Shown here one piece after another: positions 60,919-64,000 of a stretch of 64,000 bases of DNA; positions within the stretch are counted from its first letter, which is position 1, and every line of letters starts with the position of its first letter. The notes beneath the pieces were generated by a model that worked only from the letters and a program-made list of their open reading frames with translations, was not told where the DNA came from and did no database searches. Source of the stretch: JACPDH01 sp041671505 (lineage in GTDB: Bacteria > Acidobacteriota > Thermoanaerobaculia > Gp7-AA8); the NCBI GenBank assembly GCA_041671505.1, contig JBAZBK010000004.1, forward strand, positions 310,001 through 374,000. The letters run 5' to 3'. The translations under genes and the position numbers were made by a program.

Positions 60919-61605
60919 ATGTTCCCCACCACGACCCGCGGCCGCCAGAAGCTGCTCGTCTTCGCCCGCTACCCGGAACAGGGCCGCGTCAAGACGCGCC
61001 TCGCCTCGGAGGTCGGCCACGAGAAGGCGTTCGAAGCCTACCGCGCGATGCTCGCCGACCTGCTCGACGCGATCGGCGAGTCGGACGACGAAACCGAGGT
61101 CGAGGTCATGTGGACCGCAAGCCCTGACGTCACCGGCGATCAGCTTCGCGCCTGCTTCGGTCACCGCCAGCTCGCCATGCAGGCGGGAGCGTCGCTGGGC
61201 GACCGGATGTCGATCGCCTTCGCCGAGCGGATCTTCTTCCACGAGGCGTCGAAGGTGATCGCCGTCGGCACCGACGAGCCGCTGCTCGACCGCGCTCTCG
61301 TCGACCACGCCCTCGGGCTCCTCGACTCGTGCGAGTGGGTGATCGGCCCCGCGACCGACGGCGGCTACTACCTGTTAGGCTGCCGCGCCGCGGCGTTCTT
61401 CCCGGAAGTCTTCCGGGAGGTGGACTGGGGCAGCGCGCACGTCTTCGCGCAGACCTCCGCGAAGATCCACGAGAGGCAGCAATCGCTCGCCACGCTCCCC
61501 GCGCGCTGCGACATCGATTTCGCCGACGATCTCCGGCGCCACGGCGCTCACGCCGCGCCCGGAAGGCTCAAGGGGCTCCTCGAGCAGTGGGGGTGGATAG
61601 GATGA
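60919..61605 (+). CDS. DUF2064 glycosyltransferase-like protein
   Basis: A 228-residue nucleotide-diphospho-sugar transferase-like protein of the DUF2064 family (rSAM/selenodomain-associated transferase 1 type). It has KLLVFARYPEQGRVKTRLAS at the start and GPATDGGYYLLGC in the middle, both signatures. Its reaction is not settled. TAAAAT lies six bases before ATG 60919 with no ribosome site. The stop overlaps the Nnr start (ATGA). Confidence 0.82.
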   Translation: MFPTTTRGRQKLLVFARYPEQGRVKTRLASEVGHEKAFEAYRAMLADLLDAIGESDDETEVEVMWTASPDVTGDQLRACFGHRQLAMQAGASLGDRMSIAFAERIFFHEASKVIAVGTDEPLLDRALVDHALGLLDSCEWVIGPATDGGYYLLGCRAAAFFPEVFREVDWGSAHVFAQTSAKIHERQQSLATLPARCDIDFADDLRRHGAHAAPGRLKGLLEQWGWIG

Positions 61606-63137
61606 AGATTCTGACGTCGGAACAGATGGGAAGCATCGACCGCCGCGCCTCGCAGCAGTACGGTATCCCGTCGGTCGTGCTCATGGAGAACGCGGCGCTC
61701 GCCCTCGCAGAAGCGGTCGTCACACACTTCCCCGAAGCTTGCAACGTCGCGATCTTCTGCGGCCCGGGACAGAACGGCGGCGACGGCTTTGCCCTCGCTC
61801 GCCACCTCGAGAACCGGCGGATCACGCCACTCGTCTTCGTCGTCGGCGGCCGCGCGGCCTACAAGGGCGACGCCGCGACGAACCTCGACATCTGCGAGCG
61901 GATCGGGCTTCCGATGTGGGACGTCGACGATGCCGAAGGGCTCGACCGCGCCCTCGCCCGCGCCTCGGAGGCCGACCTCGTCGTCGACGCGATCTTCGGC
62001 ACCGGCCTCAACCGTCCGCCTGAGGAACTCTTCGCCGACGCGATCCGCGGGTTGATGGCGATCAGACTCCCGATCCTCGCGGTCGACATCCCGAGCGGCC
62101 TGTCCGGATCGTCGAATCGCACCGGCGAGCCATGCGTCCGCGCCGACATCACCGTCACCTTCGCGCAGCCGAAGATTCCGCACGTCTTCGATCCCGCCGC
62201 GTCGTACTGCGGCGAAATCATCGTCGCCGACATCACGATCCCCGAGGCCGCGGTCGATGCCGAAGGGGTGACACTGTCGCTGACGACGCCTGAGGAGGTG
62301 CGCATCCTCCTGCCCGCGCGCAGCGCCGACACGCACAAGGGAACCTACGGGCACTGCGTCATCGTCGCCGGCTCCGCGGGAAAGAGCGGCGCCGCGATCC
62401 TCGCCGCCCGCGGCGCGATCCGCGGAGGCTCCGGCCTCGTCACGGTCGTCACCGATCGCGACACCGCCGCGATCGTCGACGCGCACACCCTCGAGTCGAT
62501 GACCTTTCACGCGACCCTCGACTCGAAGTCGCTCGCGTCCATCGCCGACTTCGTCGCGACGAAAGACGCCGCGATCGTCGGCCCGGGTCTGCCCGACGAT
62601 GAGAGCTCGTACGCCGCGATTCGCGAGCTCGTCGCGAAGATCGCGATTCCTGCCGTCCTCGACGCGACCGCGGTCAATGCCTTCGAGGGCCGCGCCGCGG
62701 AGATGAACCGCGACGGAAGGCCGCGCGTCATCACGCCGCACCCGGGCGAGCTCGCCCGCTTGTCAGGGAAGACGACAGCCGAGATCCAGAACGACCGCAT
62801 CGCCGCGGTCCGCGCCGCCGCGCGCGCGACGAACTGCGTCGTCGTGCTCAAGGGGCACCAGACGCTCGTTGCGAATCCCGACGGCATCGTCACGGTGAAT
62901 CCGACCGGGAATCCGGGGATGGCGACAGGCGGGATGGGCGACGTCCTCGCCGGCGCGATCGGCGCGCTCCTCGCGCGTGGGCTCGACCCGTTCGAGGCGG
63001 CGCGCGCCGGCGCCTTCCTCCACGGTCTTGCCGGCGACCTCGCCTGCGAGGCGAAGTCCGACACCGGCCTGGCGGCGAACGACGTCGCCGAGGCGCTCCC
63101 GCTCGCGGTCGAAGAGCTGCGGAGGCGCGTGCCGTGA
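61602..63137 (+). CDS. nnr: Bifunctional NAD(P)H-hydrate epimerase/dehydratase
   Basis: A 511-residue repair enzyme for hydrated NAD(P)H. The N-terminal epimerase half (about 1-215) has VLMENAALALAEAV, CGPGQNGGDGFALARHL and VDAIFGTGLNR; the C-terminal ADP-dependent dehydratase half (about 225-505) has KGTYGHCVIVAGSAGKSGAA, ITPHPGELARLSG and NPTGNPGMATGGMGDVLAG. Both halves appear complete. It lies between DUF2064 and tsaE with overlaps at both ends, a common bacterial order. Confidence 0.94.
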   Translation: MKILTSEQMGSIDRRASQQYGIPSVVLMENAALALAEAVVTHFPEACNVAIFCGPGQNGGDGFALARHLENRRITPLVFVVGGRAAYKGDAATNLDICERIGLPMWDVDDAEGLDRALARASEADLVVDAIFGTGLNRPPEELFADAIRGLMAIRLPILAVDIPSGLSGSSNRTGEPCVRADITVTFAQPKIPHVFDPAASYCGEIIVADITIPEAAVDAEGVTLSLTTPEEVRILLPARSADTHKGTYGHCVIVAGSAGKSGAAILAARGAIRGGSGLVTVVTDRDTAAIVDAHTLESMTFHATLDSKSLASIADFVATKDAAIVGPGLPDDESSYAAIRELVAKIAIPAVLDATAVNAFEGRAAEMNRDGRPRVITPHPGELARLSGKTTAEIQNDRIAAVRAAARATNCVVVLKGHQTLVANPDGIVTVNPTGNPGMATGGMGDVLAGAIGALLARGLDPFEAARAGAFLHGLAGDLACEAKSDTGLAANDVAEALPLAVEELRRRVP

Positions 63138-63568
63138 TGCAAGAGTGGATCTGCGAGACGGAAGAGGCGACCGAGGCCGCGGGGCACGAGATCGCCGCGC
63201 TCCTTCCTCCCGACGCCGTCGTCCACCTCGTCGGCGACCTCGGCGCCGGCAAGACCTTCCTTGCTCGCGCGATCGCCGAGGCGCGCGGCGCCTCGCGCAA
63301 CGAAGTAGCGTCGCCGACGTTCGCGATTCTCCACGAATACCCCGTTCCCGACGGGCCGCCGGTGATTCACATCGACGGCTACCGGCTTTCGGAATCGCAG
63401 CGCGAGTGGCTCGAGATCGGCATCGACGAGATCCTCGCCTCGCCGGGGCTCAAGCTCATCGAGTGGCCGAAAGCGAGCTTCTCCGACTACGAGACGGGAC
63501 ACTGGGACGTCCGGATCGAGATGCGCGACGACGGAGCTCGCCTGATCTCGCTCACGCGCGCGGAGTGA
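63137..63568 (+). CDS. tsaE: tRNA threonylcarbamoyladenosine biosynthesis ATPase TsaE
   Basis: A 143-residue P-loop ATPase required with TsaB and TsaD for t6A37 on tRNAs. The Walker A motif is GDLGAGKTFLA, with SPTFAILHEYP and LKLIEWPK also typical. ATG 63137 shares a base with the Nnr stop; GTG 63134 in frame is possible too. The last codons LTRAE and the stop form the left edge of a 114-base sequence that is repeated at 63817. Confidence 0.92.
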   Translation: MQEWICETEEATEAAGHEIAALLPPDAVVHLVGDLGAGKTFLARAIAEARGASRNEVASPTFAILHEYPVPDGPPVIHIDGYRLSESQREWLEIGIDEILASPGLKLIEWPKASFSDYETGHWDVRIEMRDDGARLISLTRAE

Positions 63569-63658
63569 GGCGGCGGGACGCAATCCGCAGGACTTGTCGT
63601 TCCGAGAAGCGACCCCGCGCAGCGGGGCGCGACGAGGAACCTCGCAGGCTGGTACAGA
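63545..63658. repeat. 114-base direct repeat, copy 1 (also 63817-63930)
   Basis: This stretch, from the last tsaE codons through the left arm of F copy 4, recurs almost unchanged at 63817-63930. Only a few bases differ, near the start. Confidence 0.9.
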
Positions 63659-63750
63659 TGACATCTTCTCGCGATCCATCTCGCGCCCGTTGCGCGTCTG
63701 TACCAGCCTGCGAGGTCCTTCACTCCGCTCCGCTTCGTTCAGGACGACAA
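63594..63750. repeat. Long intergenic palindrome, family F copy 4
   Basis: TTGTCGTTCCGAGAAGCGAC to CTCGCAGGCTGGTACAGA, a 38-base loop, then TCTGTACCAGCCTGCGAGG to GGACGACAA. The loop core reads CGCCCGTTGCGCG. Confidence 0.88.
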
Positions 63751-63865
63751 CTCGCACGAGCGGCGCATCAAAAACCACCTCTTGTGATCGGCTGAGCTTC
63801 GTCGGGACGACACCCTATCTCGCTCGCGCGCGCGGGGTGAGGCGGCGGGACGCAATCCGCAGGAC

Positions 63866-64000
63866 TTGTCGTTCCGAGAAGCGACCCCGCGCAGCGGGGC
63901 GCGACGAGGAACCTCGCAGGCTGGTACAGACGCGCAACAGGCGAGAGAACCACCGCGAGAAGAGCGCATCTGTACCAGCCTGCGTGGTCCCTCCTTCCTC
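63866..64000. repeat. Long intergenic palindrome, family F copy 5 (cut by window edge)
   Basis: The left arm is the same as in copy 4, but the 38-base loop (63931-63968) begins CGCGCAACAGGCGAGAG, that is, reversed relative to copy 4. The right arm is incomplete. The stretch 63569-64000 holds only copies 4 and 5 and no gene. Confidence 0.85.

Noticed and set aside
3519..63968. CRISPR array
   Set aside because: There are no regularly spaced identical direct repeats with unique spacers; the repeats are inverted, dispersed and variable.
24782..64000. F elements as insertion sequences or MITEs with target duplications
   Set aside because: No transposase, no constant terminal repeat distinct from the arms and no target-site duplication could be seen.

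Overview
This 64 kb window is a strongly GC-rich bacterial chromosome segment with dense, mostly ordinary genes in short operons. Lipoproteins, a Spy/CpxP-like periplasmic protein, an M48 lipoprotein protease and Tat substrates point to a Gram-negative envelope. Gene content (acyl-CoA carboxylase, DUF2339 and DUF1343/NamZ proteins, PilZ and GGDEF signalling) fits Acidobacteriota or a neighbouring lineage, but this is inference; there is no rRNA in the window. No transposase, phage module or CRISPR array was found.

Layout. 1-11 kb: glycerate kinase, a HAMP-GGDEF cyclase, a MarR regulator with a clear promoter/operator, a Spy-like protein, a coupled metallopeptidase/ATP-grasp pair, a macro-domain protein, an acyl-CoA carboxylase beta subunit, a CorC-type protein and a CoA transferase. 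11-17 kb: a zinc-ribbon protein, tRNA-Gln(CTG), a Tat-exported PhoD-like phosphatase, a PAS-PAS-GGDEF protein, a 40-residue membrane protein and a TMEM175-type channel. 17-31 kb: a giant DUF2339 membrane protein, an acyltransferase, two DinB proteins, a ketopantoate-reductase-like enzyme coupled to a racemase homologue lacking both family cysteines, two overlapping glycosyltransferases and an HD phosphohydrolase. 31-45 kb: a secreted trypsin-like protease, an M48 protease with DUF1272, an SDR-Hpt-enoyl-CoA hydratase operon, a D-Ala-D-Ala carboxypeptidase, purM-purN, fabH, hslO, and a selenocysteine peroxiredoxin followed by a GrdB-family protein. 45-64 kb: Tat protein-amidase-aldo/keto reductase, MoaB/MogA-NamZ, an RluA synthase, a large NtrY-like histidine kinase with a CAP protein, a priming sugar transferase, a PilZ protein, a SAM hydroxide adenosyltransferase, and the operon DUF2064-Nnr-tsaE.

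Two observations stand out. First, the peroxiredoxin at 43983-44495 reads through an in-frame TGA exactly at the peroxidatic cysteine, with a small hairpin just downstream, so it is very likely a selenoprotein. Second, a large share of the longer intergenic gaps contains an inverted-repeat element. I sort these into families A to L. Some have AT-rich arms made of degenerate short repeats; others consist of GC-rich mini-hairpins. Arms within one element are nearly identical while copies differ, elements nest inside one another, and several arms supply the stop codon of the adjacent gene. I know of no description of this system as a whole.

Many genes also have a -10-like hexamer only 6-11 bases before the start codon, suggesting frequent leaderless transcripts.
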